The notes: generated from the letters alone by a model not told the origin. A stretch of DNA of 40,482 nt from Bacilli bacterium PM5-9 (GCA_029893765.1 JARXZD010000014.1:1-40482); one strand, 5' to 3'; counted from the first letter of the stretch, positions 14,192 through 23,953 are shown. Translations and numbers: made by a program.

Positions 14192-15796
14192 ATGAGTAAA
14201 AATTCATTACTAAAAGGAGCAATGTGGGGTACAATTGCGGTTTTCTTATCTAAAGTTCTAGGTTTTATTTATTTAATTCCTTTTAATCGTTTTTTAGAAG
14301 TTGATCAACAAATAATCTTTACTTCTGCTTATCGTATTTATGCTTATGTTTTATTAATTGCAACAGCAGGAATTCCTTTTGCTACTGCAAATATGATAGC
14401 TAAGTATAATGCCTATAAAAATTATAGCGTTAGTTTTAAATTGTTAAGAACTAATGTTTTATTAATGTTTGCAATTGGAATAGTTTGTGCAAGTGGAATG
14501 ATGTTATTATCAAATCCATTAGCAAAAATAATTGTAACTTCTTCAACTGATCCAACAGTTTTATCTAATGTTTCTACTGGTATTAAAATTATTTCAACAG
14601 CATTAGTTTTTGTACCGATGATTAGTGTTATCAGAGGATTTTTTCAAGGATATAAAGAAATTCAAGTTTCTTCAATGTCACAACTTGTTGAGCAGTTTAT
14701 TAATTCAACTTTTATTCTTGCGATTTTACTACTAGCTGGTTCTGGAATAGTATCGAATTTATTTGCTGTTTATTTTGCTACCTTTTGTGCGACATTAGGA
14801 AGTGTTGTTTCGCTTTTCTATTTAATTGTTCAATATCGTCGTTTGAGAAGAATGTTTATTGCCTACATGAAAGAAGGAAATGAATTAAAGACAAATGAAG
14901 ATATTTCAATAAAACAATTATATAAAGAATTGATTGCAATTTCTTTACCATATATTATGGTTATTTTATTAGCACAATCAAATGATTTAATTGATTTAAT
15001 GTATACAATTAGAGGATTAGTAGCTAATGGTTTTAATATGGAAGATGCTAAGGAGTTTTCAACTATCTATGGTGCAAATGTTAATAAGCTTCTTACAATT
15101 CCAATGACAATAAGTACAGGTTTATCGGTAGCTTTAGTTCCACATTTAAGTGAGGCTTACGCTCAGCGTGATGGTTTAAAAATAAGAGATTTAATCTCTA
15201 AAATATTAGATGGTACAGTAGTTGTTTTAGTGCCAATCGTTTTACTAATGATGGCAGCAAGTTATGAAACTTTCTTTATTATTAGTGCTGGAAGAAATGC
15301 TGAATATGGTTCATATATTTTTAACTACTTTGGAATATATGCTATTGTAAATACTTTTTCAATTATTGTTGATAATATGATGCTATCTTTATCACAAAGA
15401 AAAAGAGCTTTAGTTTTTATTGGATTTTCTACTTTTATTAAAATAATTTCAACATTATTCTTAATTAGCTCATTTGGTATCTTAGGTTTAGCTTTATCTA
15501 GTATAATTGCTTGTCTATTATCAGTTATTCCTTCAATGATTGTTTTGAAAAACTTATTTAGACTTAAATATTCTAAATTTTTTAAGACATTATTCTTAAG
15601 TATTGGAGCGAGTTCAATTATGTATATTGTAGTTTCTTTTATAGCAAATGCTTTAAAAACTACAACATTTATTGGTGTTTTAAGCGAAACAGCATTATTA
15701 TATAGTATCGGAATTATTATTTATTCATTTATTGCTTTTAAATTAAATTTAATTCCAGACCATATTAAAAATCGTATCTTAAGTGTGGTGAAGTAA
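14192..15796 (+). CDS. murJ: MurJ/SpoVB-type lipid flippase (YtgP-like)
   Basis: The product is 534 residues with about 14 hydrophobic helices, of the polysaccharide-biosynthesis MVF/MATE-like superfamily. LLKGAMWGTIAVFLSKVLGF at the N-terminus, IRGFFQGYKEI near 145-155 and LSVALVPHLSEAYA near 305-318 are typical of the Firmicutes YtgP/SpoVB group, which flips lipid II across the membrane for peptidoglycan synthesis. Its downstream partner is an RsuA-type pseudouridine synthase 2 bp away, as for ytgP-ytzG of B. subtilis, supporting the YtgP assignment over a capsule or teichoic-acid flippase. Confidence 0.8.
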   Translation: MSKNSLLKGAMWGTIAVFLSKVLGFIYLIPFNRFLEVDQQIIFTSAYRIYAYVLLIATAGIPFATANMIAKYNAYKNYSVSFKLLRTNVLLMFAIGIVCASGMMLLSNPLAKIIVTSSTDPTVLSNVSTGIKIISTALVFVPMISVIRGFFQGYKEIQVSSMSQLVEQFINSTFILAILLLAGSGIVSNLFAVYFATFCATLGSVVSLFYLIVQYRRLRRMFIAYMKEGNELKTNEDISIKQLYKELIAISLPYIMVILLAQSNDLIDLMYTIRGLVANGFNMEDAKEFSTIYGANVNKLLTIPMTISTGLSVALVPHLSEAYAQRDGLKIRDLISKILDGTVVVLVPIVLLMMAASYETFFIISAGRNAEYGSYIFNYFGIYAIVNTFSIIVDNMMLSLSQRKRALVFIGFSTFIKIISTLFLISSFGILGLALSSIIACLLSVIPSMIVLKNLFRLKYSKFFKTLFLSIGASSIMYIVVSFIANALKTTTFIGVLSETALLYSIGIIIYSFIAFKLNLIPDHIKNRILSVVK

Positions 15797-15798
15797 AA

Positions 15799-16524
15799 AT
15801 GAGATTAGATAAATTATTAGCTCATAGTGGTTTTGGTACAAGAAAAGATGTTAAAAAAATTATTAGAAGTGGTTTAGTTGAAGTAAATGGAATTATTATT
15901 AAAAATGATGATTTTAAAGTTGATGAAAATAATGATGAGATAATTGTTGATGATTTTATCGTTGAATATAATAAAGATATTTATTTAATGATGAATAAAC
16001 CAAAAGGATATGTTTGTGCTAATCATGATCGTATTCATGAAACTGTTTTTGATTTAATTCCAGAATATAATCATTGTAATTTATTTTGTGTTGGTCGTTT
16101 AGATATTGATACAACTGGATTACTTTTGATAACAAATGATGGTGCATTTTCGCATAGTATTACAAAGCCCAAAAAGAAAATAATGAAACTTTATGAGGCG
16201 ATAGTTGATGGTAAAATTAAGTCAAGTGACTATGAATATTTTAAAAAAGGTGTTATAATTGATGATGGCTATAAATGCCTTCCAGCTAATCTTGAATTAA
16301 TTGAAGAAAAAACAGATTATTCAATTATTAGAATTGAGATTTCAGAAGGTAAATTTCATCAAATAAAGAAAATGGTAAATGCAATTGGTTTGAATGTTTT
16401 AGAATTAAAGCGTTTAAAAATCAAAGACCTAGAACTTGATTCAAGTCTAGAGTTAGGTGATTATCGTTTATTAGATGAAAGTGAAGTCAAAAATTTATTA
16501 CATTGTACCCCTAGTGGACAATAG
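15799..16524 (+). CDS. rsuA: RsuA-family 16S rRNA pseudouridine synthase
   Basis: The product is 241 residues. Residues 1-60 are an S4 RNA-binding domain (MRLDKLLAHSGFGTRKDVKK). The catalytic motif GRLDIDTTGLLLITNDG at 99-115 supplies Asp102. KFHQIKKMVNAIG near 190 is the family C-terminal motif. Relatives convert U516 of 16S rRNA to pseudouridine. The gene begins 2 bp after the flippase stop (GTGGTGAAG serves as ribosome binding site) and is followed by an ECF S component 11 bp on. Confidence 0.92.
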   Translation: MRLDKLLAHSGFGTRKDVKKIIRSGLVEVNGIIIKNDDFKVDENNDEIIVDDFIVEYNKDIYLMMNKPKGYVCANHDRIHETVFDLIPEYNHCNLFCVGRLDIDTTGLLLITNDGAFSHSITKPKKKIMKLYEAIVDGKIKSSDYEYFKKGVIIDDGYKCLPANLELIEEKTDYSIIRIEISEGKFHQIKKMVNAIGLNVLELKRLKIKDLELDSSLELGDYRLLDESEVKNLLHCTPSGQ

Positions 16525-16535
16525 TAGGAGGAAAA

Positions 16536-17096
16536 ATGAAAAAAACAAGAGAATTGGCCTTTGGCTCAATGATTATGGCTATTATTTTATTAATGGCAGC
16601 AGTACCGCAATTAGGTTACCTTAAAATTAACTTAGTTGATGTAACAATAATCCATATACCAGTTTTAGTTGGTGCTATGACATTTAAGAATAGAAATCTA
16701 GCATTAATCTCTGGAACTACATTTGGAATATCTAGTTGGTTAGTAGCGATGTTTAGACCACTAACACCAGTAGATATGTTGTTTCAAAATCCACTTGTTA
16801 GTATTGTACCAAGAATTTTATTCGCATTACTTGCATATTGGTTGTATAAGTTTTTATCTGAAAAATTAAAGAATGATTATACTGCAAAATTATTATCAGT
16901 AATTATTTCAACAATTTTCCATACAACTTTAGTAATTGCTATGATGTATATTTTTGGACAAAATATCTTTACTGGAGGATTTATCGCTTTACTTATTGGA
17001 GTTGTAACTGTTAATGGTTGGATTGAAATTGCTTTAGCCGCAGTTGTTTGCCCAATAATTATATCGGCACTACAAAGAACGATAAAGATGAGTTAG
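16536..17096 (+). CDS. ECF transporter substrate-binding (S) component, possibly pantothenate
   Basis: The product is 186 residues with about six hydrophobic helices. TRELAFGSMIMAIILLMAAV near the N-terminus and VDVTIIHIPVLVGAM near residues 34-48 are characteristic of energy-coupling-factor S components (PF12822 type), which capture a vitamin and dock to a shared EcfAAT module. That module is not in the window. The pattern resembles PanT-like pantothenate carriers, but substrate assignment is uncertain. AGGAGG precedes the start. The stop codon falls inside the terminator stem. Confidence 0.8.
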   Translation: MKKTRELAFGSMIMAIILLMAAVPQLGYLKINLVDVTIIHIPVLVGAMTFKNRNLALISGTTFGISSWLVAMFRPLTPVDMLFQNPLVSIVPRILFALLAYWLYKFLSEKLKNDYTAKLLSVIISTIFHTTLVIAMMYIFGQNIFTGGFIALLIGVVTVNGWIEIALAAVVCPIIISALQRTIKMS

Positions 17097-17118
17097 TTTT
17101 AAAAACTCATCTTTTTTT
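17085..17118 (+). terminator. Intrinsic terminator of the murJ operon
   Basis: AAGATGAGTT (17085-17094) pairs with AACTCATCTT (17104-17113), then T7. The stem begins in coding sequence. Confidence 0.85.
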
Positions 17119-17119
17119 A

Positions 17120-17128
17120 TGCTATAAT
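17120..17128 (+). promoter_or_regulatory. Extended -10 promoter after the terminator
   Basis: TG-C-TATAAT at 17120-17128, immediately after the terminator T-tract, drives the membrane-protein gene at 17151. Confidence 0.6.
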
Positions 17129-17150
17129 ATTTTTGAATAGAGGTTTTATA

Positions 17151-17684
17151 ATGTTGTTACAATTATTATTTTATGAATTAGATATTTTATCATTTAATAA
17201 TTTTACTATTTCAATTAGAGTGATATATTTACTAATTGCATTATTTTTATGTTGTTTGATAAAAAATATTAAAGTATTTGATATATTAAAAAAGATAATC
17301 TACTTTTTAATTCTTATTGGTATTTTTAAAATATTTATTATTGAAAAAGGAGATAATTACCTTTTTGAGAGTAATGTTGTTTCTCGTTTATCATTTTATT
17401 TTTATAATTTATTTAACTATCCTTTAAAAAGCTTAAATACTTTTTTTATGGTATATAGTCATCTTTATTTAATGAGTTTTATTTTCTTTTATCCTATTTT
17501 TAAAAAACACTATTATTTTTTAATAACAATATTCGCTTACTTATGCCTAATAATTTTGTTTAACTTATTAAACATAACTAACTTAAGTATTGATATATTT
17601 CAAATTATCTTAGTATGTATTGGCTATTTAATAGGTTATCTAATTAACAATCTTAATATAAAAAAAACTAGCCAAAAAAGCTAG
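17151..17684 (+). CDS. Multi-pass membrane protein of unknown function
   Basis: The product is about 177 residues with five hydrophobic segments, very rich in Ile, Leu, Phe and Tyr. I do not recognise a family. The C-terminal pattern NLLNITNLSIDIFQIILVCI then GYLIGYLI is faintly like the last helix of VanZ-type proteins but lacks their key E-x-x-Q. ATG 17151 follows AGAGG at 7 nt and is preferred to an upstream TTG at 17133. The last codons are half of a terminator shared with potD. Confidence 0.65.
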   Translation: MLLQLLFYELDILSFNNFTISIRVIYLLIALFLCCLIKNIKVFDILKKIIYFLILIGIFKIFIIEKGDNYLFESNVVSRLSFYFYNLFNYPLKSLNTFFMVYSHLYLMSFIFFYPIFKKHYYFLITIFAYLCLIILFNLLNITNLSIDIFQIILVCIGYLIGYLINNLNIKKTSQKS

Positions 17685-17688
17685 TTTT
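17664..17688. terminator. Bidirectional terminator shared by the membrane-protein gene and potD
   Basis: AAAACTAGC (17664-17672) pairs with GCTAGTTTT (17680-17688). Both stop codons (17684 plus, 17687 minus) lie in the right arm. Confidence 0.85.
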
Positions 17689-18772
17689 ATTTTGTCTTTG
17701 ATTTAGTAAATAATTCTTCTAAAGATATCATATAATCAACACCAAGAAATTTAAACGACTCAGCATTTAATCCTTTAATCATACTTGGATCATAGTAAGG
17801 ATTAGATGTTAAATAATCATATTCACTATCACTTCTTAAATAATCCATTACATTAGTAAGAGGAGAAGCATAGCCAATGTATTCAGCATTTGAAATCGCA
17901 TTTTCTTTTTCCAGCATAAAGTCTATAAATTTATGAGCTAATTCATAATTTTTTGAATCTTTTGGAATTACCATGCCATCTAACCAATAATTGTTTGTTG
18001 GTGGAGCATAATAAGAAAAATTAATATCATTTTCTTCATCAGTAGCAACTATTAACTCTTCGTAATAATCACCAGAATAAACTAAAGCAAGGTCTAAGTT
18101 TCCCGTAACAACATTTTTCTTTAAATTATCATCACCATAACTTGTATACGACATCTCTTTAAGGCTTTTATAAGCAACATCTAAGTCGTTTTTATCCTTT
18201 GTATTAATACTAATCTTATTTTTCATTAATGAAGCAGCAAAAGCATCACGACTAGAATTATACATACCTATCTTTGCATCTGGTAGAATATTTTTATCAA
18301 ATAAAACTTCCCATCCATATTTTTTTATAGTGGTTTCAATATTTTTGATGTTTTTTGTATTATACATTATGCCTAAAGTACCGTTGAAATAAGGAATATA
18401 ATCACCAGATTTTGGGCCATGTTTCAATGCTAATTTTGAAAAATTATTTTTATTATATTTTTTTAGTTTATCAAATTCTATTTCTTTAATTAAGTTTTCT
18501 TGTGCTAATTGGTCAATCATATAATCACTAGGAATAGCAATATCAAATGATGTACGATTCATTTTTATTTGTTCATACATTGCTTCATTTGATTCTACTT
18601 CAGTAATGATAACCTCAACATCATTTTCTTCTTCAAATTTAGTAATTAAATCATAATTGATATAATCACCCCAATTTAAGATGTATAAGCTTTCATTTGC
18701 AGTATTAACACCACAACTAGATAAGATAAAAAGAAATAAAGAAATTAAAAATAAATTAGTTATTTTTTTCAT
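17687..18772 (-). CDS. potD: Spermidine/putrescine-binding lipoprotein PotD
   Basis: The product is 361 residues. The signal peptide ends in lipobox LSSC (Cys about 20), so the protein is anchored on the outer membrane face as in other Gram-positives. LYILNWGDYINYDLITKFEE opens the mature domain, and FDIAIPSDYMIDQLAQE near residues 65-80 is the PotD ligand-site motif; YWLDGMVIPKDS near 262-273 includes the Trp and Asp expected for polyamine binding. Last gene of potABCD, overlapping potC by 17 bp. Spermidine versus putrescine preference cannot be read directly. Confidence 0.93.
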   Translation of the reverse strand: MKKITNLFLISLFLFILSSCGVNTANESLYILNWGDYINYDLITKFEEENDVEVIITEVESNEAMYEQIKMNRTSFDIAIPSDYMIDQLAQENLIKEIEFDKLKKYNKNNFSKLALKHGPKSGDYIPYFNGTLGIMYNTKNIKNIETTIKKYGWEVLFDKNILPDAKIGMYNSSRDAFAASLMKNKISINTKDKNDLDVAYKSLKEMSYTSYGDDNLKKNVVTGNLDLALVYSGDYYEELIVATDEENDINFSYYAPPTNNYWLDGMVIPKDSKNYELAHKFIDFMLEKENAISNAEYIGYASPLTNVMDYLRSDSEYDYLTSNPYYDPSMIKGLNAESFKFLGVDYMISLEELFTKSKTK

Positions 18773-19541
18773 TTTTTGAATCTCCTTTTAAATTAATATA
18801 AATTAAAGTAATCAATAAACCAAGAGTGATAATAGTGTTATAAGCATAAGCAGCTGGACTAAATGTTCGACGATTTAACCTAGAGTAAATCCAAGTTGAA
18901 AAGTTAGAAAATCCATCACCAGTAGTATAATATGAAATAATGAAATCATCAATACTCATTGTAAAGGCAATTAAAGCACCACTAATTATTCCAACTTTAA
19001 TAGCAGGTAAGATTACCTTACGTACTGCTTGAAAGTGAGTACAACCTAAATCCCTAGCAGCATCATAAGAGTTTTCATCCATCATTTTTAAACGTGGCAT
19101 AATACTTAAGACTACAAATGGAATACAAAAGAAAATATGGGCTAGCAACATTGTATAGCGACCAAAATGTAAACCTAAAAAACTAAAGACAATCATAAGT
19201 GAAATACCAGTAACAATGTCAGCATTTAAAATTGGCATATTGTTTAAGAAAATTACTAATTGTCGATGCTTTTGTTTTAAAGAAGAGATTGCTAGTGCAA
19301 TAAAAGTTCCACACACTGTTGAAATAGCGGTTGCTAAAAGAGCAATTCCCCATGTATTTAAAATGGCTTGATATAATGTTTTTTCTTTGAAAATTTGAAG
19401 ATACCATTTTAAAGTGAAACCATTAAACTCATAAGGTCTAAGTGAATCATTAACCGATAAAAAACAAATTATTAATATTGGAATATAAAGTATTGCTAGT
19501 GTAATAAAAATTGTTGAAAATTTAGATATTTTTTTTATCAT
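18756..19541 (-). CDS. potC: Spermidine/putrescine ABC permease PotC
   Basis: The product is 261 residues with six hydrophobic helices. The cytoplasmic EAA loop DAARDLGCTHFQAVRKVILP contacts PotA. FTMSIDDFIISYYTTGDG near 195-212 is a PotC signature. It overlaps potB by 4 bp (ATGA), indicating translational coupling, and pairs with PotB to form the transmembrane channel. Confidence 0.93.
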   Translation of the reverse strand: MIKKISKFSTIFITLAILYIPILIICFLSVNDSLRPYEFNGFTLKWYLQIFKEKTLYQAILNTWGIALLATAISTVCGTFIALAISSLKQKHRQLVIFLNNMPILNADIVTGISLMIVFSFLGLHFGRYTMLLAHIFFCIPFVVLSIMPRLKMMDENSYDAARDLGCTHFQAVRKVILPAIKVGIISGALIAFTMSIDDFIISYYTTGDGFSNFSTWIYSRLNRRTFSPAAYAYNTIITLGLLITLIYINLKGDSKNEKNN

Positions 19542-20356
19542 AATAATAAATCACCATCCTTATCTTTTTTATTAATAAAAATCATGACAATAAAGATAAT
19601 AACAATTAAAATAACTGATAATAGGCTACCAAAACCATAATTAAATGATTTACCAAAATTGCTGTTAATAATATTACCTAAAAGAGTTATATTACCACCA
19701 CTTAACCTTTCAGGTAAAGCAAAATTAGTAGCGCTTGGTAAAAATGTCATAGTAAAGCCACTATAAATACCTGGTAGTGATAATGGTAAAATAACGCTTT
19801 TAAATGTTTGAAATTTAGATGCGCCTAAATCATAACTAGCCTCAATTAATGAATTATCTAGTTTGTTTAATGATGTATAAATTGGAAATATCATTAAAGG
19901 CAAATAAGTTGAAACCATACCGATTATTATTGCAAATGGACTTCCTATTAAGTCAAAGCTAATACCGATACTATTTAAAATACTACTAGGGTTGAATAAT
20001 ATTTCCCAGCCAATAATACGCAATAACATATTTGACCACATTGGCAAAACAAACATAGCTAGAAGAATATTTCTAGTTTTGCTGCTTTTGATTTTTGTTA
20101 ATATATAGGCAACAGGATAGCCAATAAGTAAGCATAATAAAGAAGCAATCGTTGATAAAACAATAGAGTTTTTATAAGCATCAAAATAAATTGGGTCTAA
20201 AATATCTTTAAAATTATCTAATGAAAAAGTGATATGTGTTAAATCAAGACCTTTTGTTTTAGTGAAAGCTAAAAATAACATTAAAAGAAAAGGAATGAAA
20301 ACTAAAATAATTAACCAGATAACATATACTGGTAAAATTAAACTACGCTGTTTCAT
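19538..20356 (-). CDS. potB: Spermidine/putrescine ABC permease PotB
   Basis: The product is 272 residues with six hydrophobic helices. The EAA loop EASYDLGASKFQTFKSVILP is intact. FLPSATNFALPERLSGG near 205-222 corresponds to the PotB motif before the last periplasmic-side loop. It overlaps the end of potA by 14 bp. Confidence 0.93.
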   Translation of the reverse strand: MKQRSLILPVYVIWLIILVFIPFLLMLFLAFTKTKGLDLTHITFSLDNFKDILDPIYFDAYKNSIVLSTIASLLCLLIGYPVAYILTKIKSSKTRNILLAMFVLPMWSNMLLRIIGWEILFNPSSILNSIGISFDLIGSPFAIIIGMVSTYLPLMIFPIYTSLNKLDNSLIEASYDLGASKFQTFKSVILPLSLPGIYSGFTMTFLPSATNFALPERLSGGNITLLGNIINSNFGKSFNYGFGSLLSVILIVIIFIVMIFINKKDKDGDLLL

Positions 20357-21392
20357 TATTATTTACCTTCATTAGATGAATTTCAAATGGATCAACACTT
20401 AAACCAATTTTTTCACCAACTTCTTTATCTTCATATGCATGAACAATATATTCTTTACCATTGATATCTAAACAAAATTCATAGTGAACACCTTTAAATA
20501 CTTTATCAGTTATTTCACCACCGATTTTTGCTTTATCAAAATCAACAACATCAAAGTCCTCTGGTCTAATAACAACATCACATATTTCATTTTCGATAAA
20601 GTTTGTATCAACGCAATCAAAAATTGCACCCTCAAACTCAACTTGCTTATTTCCTAAATAACGACCTTCGATAATATTTGATTCACCAATGAAATTAGCA
20701 ACAAATCTATTTTTAGGTTCATTATAAATATCTTCAGGTGTTCCAATTTGTTGGATAGCACCATCATTTAAAACAACAACTGTATCTGACATACTTAATG
20801 CTTCTTCTTGATCGTGAGTTACAAAAACGAATGTTATTTCAAGGTCTTTTTGAAGTTCTTTCAACTCATATTGCATATTTTGACGAAGTTTTAAGTCAAG
20901 TGCTCCAAGTGGCTCATCAAGTAATAATACCTTAGGTTTGTTAACAATAGCGCGTGCAATCGCAACACGTTGTTGTTGCCCTCCTGATAAACTATCAATT
21001 GAACGTGTTTTCATTTTTTCTAAGTTAGTTAATTTTAATGCCCAATCAATCAGTTTTTCAATTTCTTCTTCGCTTTTCTTTTTCATACGCAAACCAAAAG
21101 CCACATTATCATAGACATTTAAATGTGGAAATAAAGCGTATTTTTGAAAAACAGTGTTAATCTTTCTTTCGTTTGCTTCTAGCTTTGTAATATCTTTATC
21201 ATCAAAAATAACTTGTCCCTCATCAACTGATTCAAAACCACCAATTATTCTTAGTAGAGTAGTTTTTCCACATCCTGATGGTCCAACAAGTGTGATGAAC
21301 TCATTCTCGTTTATATATAAGTTAAAGTCTTTTAAAATTTCATTTTCATCATAACTTTTAGAAATGTTTTTTAATTCAATAAGTTTTTTCAT
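20343..21392 (-). CDS. potA: Spermidine/putrescine ABC ATPase PotA
   Basis: The product is 349 residues. Walker A GPSGCGKTT is at 38-45, signature LSGGQQQRVAIARAI near 135-149, Walker B VLLLDEPLGALD near 156-167 and the H-loop FVTHDQEEALS near 190. The C-terminal ~110 residues are the TOBE/MOP regulatory domain. It energises polyamine uptake through PotBC. The start follows AAGGAGG. It is the first gene of the operon, the usual ABCD order. Confidence 0.95.
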   Translation of the reverse strand: MKKLIELKNISKSYDENEILKDFNLYINENEFITLVGPSGCGKTTLLRIIGGFESVDEGQVIFDDKDITKLEANERKINTVFQKYALFPHLNVYDNVAFGLRMKKKSEEEIEKLIDWALKLTNLEKMKTRSIDSLSGGQQQRVAIARAIVNKPKVLLLDEPLGALDLKLRQNMQYELKELQKDLEITFVFVTHDQEEALSMSDTVVVLNDGAIQQIGTPEDIYNEPKNRFVANFIGESNIIEGRYLGNKQVEFEGAIFDCVDTNFIENEICDVVIRPEDFDVVDFDKAKIGGEITDKVFKGVHYEFCLDINGKEYIVHAYEDKEVGEKIGLSVDPFEIHLMKVNNNETA

Positions 21393-21439
21393 TGTCAGCC
21401 TCCTTGTTTATATTATAAAACTTTTTGTTTAGCAATACT

Positions 21440-21468
21440 ATTATATAGCAGTTTATATTATTAATCAA
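21440..21468 (-). promoter_or_regulatory. Promoter of potABCD
   Basis: TTGATT (21468-21463), 17-bp spacer, TATAAT (21445-21440) on the minus strand. Confidence 0.75.
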
Positions 21469-21493
21469 TAAAAAAACAAATAAAATTTAAGAT

Positions 21494-21527
21494 AAAAAAA
21501 GATTGAACTCATTATGCAAATTCAATC
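21494..21527 (-). terminator. Terminator of the second PBP gene
   Basis: On the minus strand GATTGAA (21527-21521) pairs with TTCAATC (21507-21501) around a 13-nt loop, then T7. Confidence 0.7.
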
Positions 21528-21550
21528 ATTTTTTAATTAATATTTATTTG

Positions 21551-23893
21551 TTAATAATTAACTTTTTTACCATTTTTAATATATCCAGAAGTAGTTGCGT
21601 ATGCTTTACCATCATAAGTATAGTAAGCTATGAAAGTATCGCCCTCACCAATATTGTAAGTTCCACTTCTACTTGCTGTTTTATTACCTATTTTAATTGT
21701 TTTAGTTACACCAGTTAAATCAACATCACCAAATGTAACAGTTAGTTTACCATTACTATATGATATTTTAATAGCTGGGAAATCATCTTCACTAATTTTT
21801 GGAGCAGCTGTACCACTTGGTAAGTTATCAGTATAGAAGTAACCAACAGCCGATTTAGAACCTCTAGCAGCAAACTTAAATGGTGCAGGTGTTGATGCAT
21901 CAAATGATGATTGCACAATACCTTCAGGCGCTTTTTTACTTAGATAGGATTTTTCCTTACCATTACTTACTTTTCTCATCATTGAACCCCAAACAATTGC
22001 AGCATAGTCATGTTGTCTTCCCCAAGCAGGATATTTACCTTTTTTAATTCCTTTAGCATCAAATCCACTCCATACTGATAAAGTGTATTCACTTGTAAAT
22101 CCAGAGAACCATGAATCTTTTGGTGCTAAGTTTGGAATACCGTATTGAGCTCCCTCAGTACCCCAGTTTGAAGTACCAGTTTTACCAGCATAAGGTGAGC
22201 TTGAATAATTAGCTGCACTTAATAAGGCAGAACCTTGAGATGCTGTTTCTAATGTTGTAGATAACATAAATGCTGTTCTTTTATCAATAGCTTGTACTGG
22301 CTTAGTAGGATTTTTAACAGTTTTGCCTGTATCTTGATTAACATAGTATCTAATTGACCATGGTTCAATATATTTTCCGCCATTTCCAAATGCTTGATAT
22401 GCACCATTCATTTGAACTGGGCTAACCCCAGTTTCAGTACCACCTAATGCATAAGCATAAGCCATTTCACTATCTTTAAATTCAAATCCAAGACTAGTTA
22501 AGAATTTATTTAAACCATTAAATCCAACTTTATTAACAACTGCTTCCATTGCTCTAACAGCCGTTAAGTTACGAGATGTTTTAATTGCATTATCCATTGT
22601 TAAGACACCTCCAGTTTTACCATCATAGTTTCTAATAGGTGTATTTGATCCTGGATATTTCATTGCAGCATTACTAATTGGTGCTTTATTAGGCCAATGT
22701 AAAAACTCAAAGGTTGGAGCATAGTCAATAATTGGTTTAAATGCTGAACCAGGTTGTTGTTTTAAATCAATTGCATTATTCAACAACATTGATCCATTTT
22801 TCTTATATTGTCTTCCACCACCAACTGCAGTAATTGCACCAGTTTTTGTTCTTGTTAAAACAAAACCGAAGTTCATATCTTTATCTGGAAGCTCGGCTCC
22901 AGCAATTTTACCCTTAATAATTTTATCAGCATGATTTTGTGCTTTCTTATCCATATTAGTGTAAATCTTTGTTGAAGTTTTTGTTAAATCAACTTTATAT
23001 TTACTTTCCATTTCACGACGAACTAAATCAATATATGAATTATATTTATTGCTTTTGGAAATATCGTTAATTTTAACAGTATTTTCAACTTGAACTTGTT
23101 GTAGTAAATAATATTCTTCTGTTGGTATATATCCTTGATTTTTACTAGCCATTAAAACATTATCTAATCTTTCTTTTGAATAGTTTATATATTGTTTTAA
23201 TTCACTACTATATGTTCCTAAAGGATTATATGTTGAAGGAGCATTTAATGTTCCAGTCATTAATGCTGATTGAACAAAGTCAAGTTCATAAGCATCTCTA
23301 TCAAAGAAGAACTCACTTGCTTTTTCAATACCATGAATATTATTTTTTCCATAGAAGAAATAGTTTAAATATAATTCCATTATTTCTTCTTTATTTATTT
23401 CACGTTCAGCTTTAAATGCAAGAAGTATTTCATCAACTTTTCTAGTAATTGTTTTTTTATTTCGATCAAGATGTGACCAACCAACAATTTGTTGAGTTAT
23501 TGAACTACCACCTGATTTTGCACTACCAACAATCGATTTAAAACCACTTTCAGCAGTATTGATAATATCTACTCCATAATGAGTGAAAAAAGTAGAATCT
23601 TCAGTACCAACTAAAGTATTAATTATTGATTGGTTTAATTGATTATAATTTACATTTTCTTGGTTTTCTTTTTTACGTGAAATTGTTCCGATTAGTTTAT
23701 TGTTTTTATCGTAAACATAACTATCATTTGGTCTAACCATATTATCCAAATCAAGTTTTGGTAAATTTACATACGAATAAATAACAAATCCAATCACAAT
23801 CAGCATACCAAAAAAACTGATATTTAAGAAAATATCTAATATTTTTATTGGTAATGGTCTATTTTTTTTATTATTGTTTTTCTTTTTCGCCAT
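21551..23893 (-). CDS. Class A penicillin-binding protein (glycosyltransferase/transpeptidase), paralog 2
   Basis: The product is 780 residues. A basic N-terminus and one membrane helix (about 17-40) lead into a GT51 domain with catalytic Glu98 (TEDSTFFTHYG) and GGSSITQQ at 128-135. The transpeptidase domain has the SxxK motif at Ser383-Lys386 (GSAFK), SRN at 440-442 and KTG at 571-573. It polymerises and cross-links peptidoglycan outside the membrane. The C-terminal ~90 residues resemble a small beta-rich domain. It is a close tandem paralog of the gene at 23983 and has its own promoter. GT51 usually reads KN shortly after TQQ; here it is GWSH. Confidence 0.93.
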   Translation of the reverse strand: MAKKKNNNKKNRPLPIKILDIFLNISFFGMLIVIGFVIYSYVNLPKLDLDNMVRPNDSYVYDKNNKLIGTISRKKENQENVNYNQLNQSIINTLVGTEDSTFFTHYGVDIINTAESGFKSIVGSAKSGGSSITQQIVGWSHLDRNKKTITRKVDEILLAFKAEREINKEEIMELYLNYFFYGKNNIHGIEKASEFFFDRDAYELDFVQSALMTGTLNAPSTYNPLGTYSSELKQYINYSKERLDNVLMASKNQGYIPTEEYYLLQQVQVENTVKINDISKSNKYNSYIDLVRREMESKYKVDLTKTSTKIYTNMDKKAQNHADKIIKGKIAGAELPDKDMNFGFVLTRTKTGAITAVGGGRQYKKNGSMLLNNAIDLKQQPGSAFKPIIDYAPTFEFLHWPNKAPISNAAMKYPGSNTPIRNYDGKTGGVLTMDNAIKTSRNLTAVRAMEAVVNKVGFNGLNKFLTSLGFEFKDSEMAYAYALGGTETGVSPVQMNGAYQAFGNGGKYIEPWSIRYYVNQDTGKTVKNPTKPVQAIDKRTAFMLSTTLETASQGSALLSAANYSSSPYAGKTGTSNWGTEGAQYGIPNLAPKDSWFSGFTSEYTLSVWSGFDAKGIKKGKYPAWGRQHDYAAIVWGSMMRKVSNGKEKSYLSKKAPEGIVQSSFDASTPAPFKFAARGSKSAVGYFYTDNLPSGTAAPKISEDDFPAIKISYSNGKLTVTFGDVDLTGVTKTIKIGNKTASRSGTYNIGEGDTFIAYYTYDGKAYATTSGYIKNGKKVNY

Positions 23894-23924
23894 AAGTTCA
23901 TTCCTTACATATATATTATATGTA

Positions 23925-23933
23925 ATTATAACA
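23925..23933 (-). promoter_or_regulatory. Extended -10 promoter between the two PBP genes
   Basis: On the minus strand TG-T-TATAAT (23933-23925). Downstream in the leader TTACATATA (23905-23913) and TATATGTAA (23917-23925) form a 9-bp inverted repeat overlapping the -10 edge. Confidence 0.55.
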
Positions 23934-23953
23934 CATAAAATAATTAAATAAAA

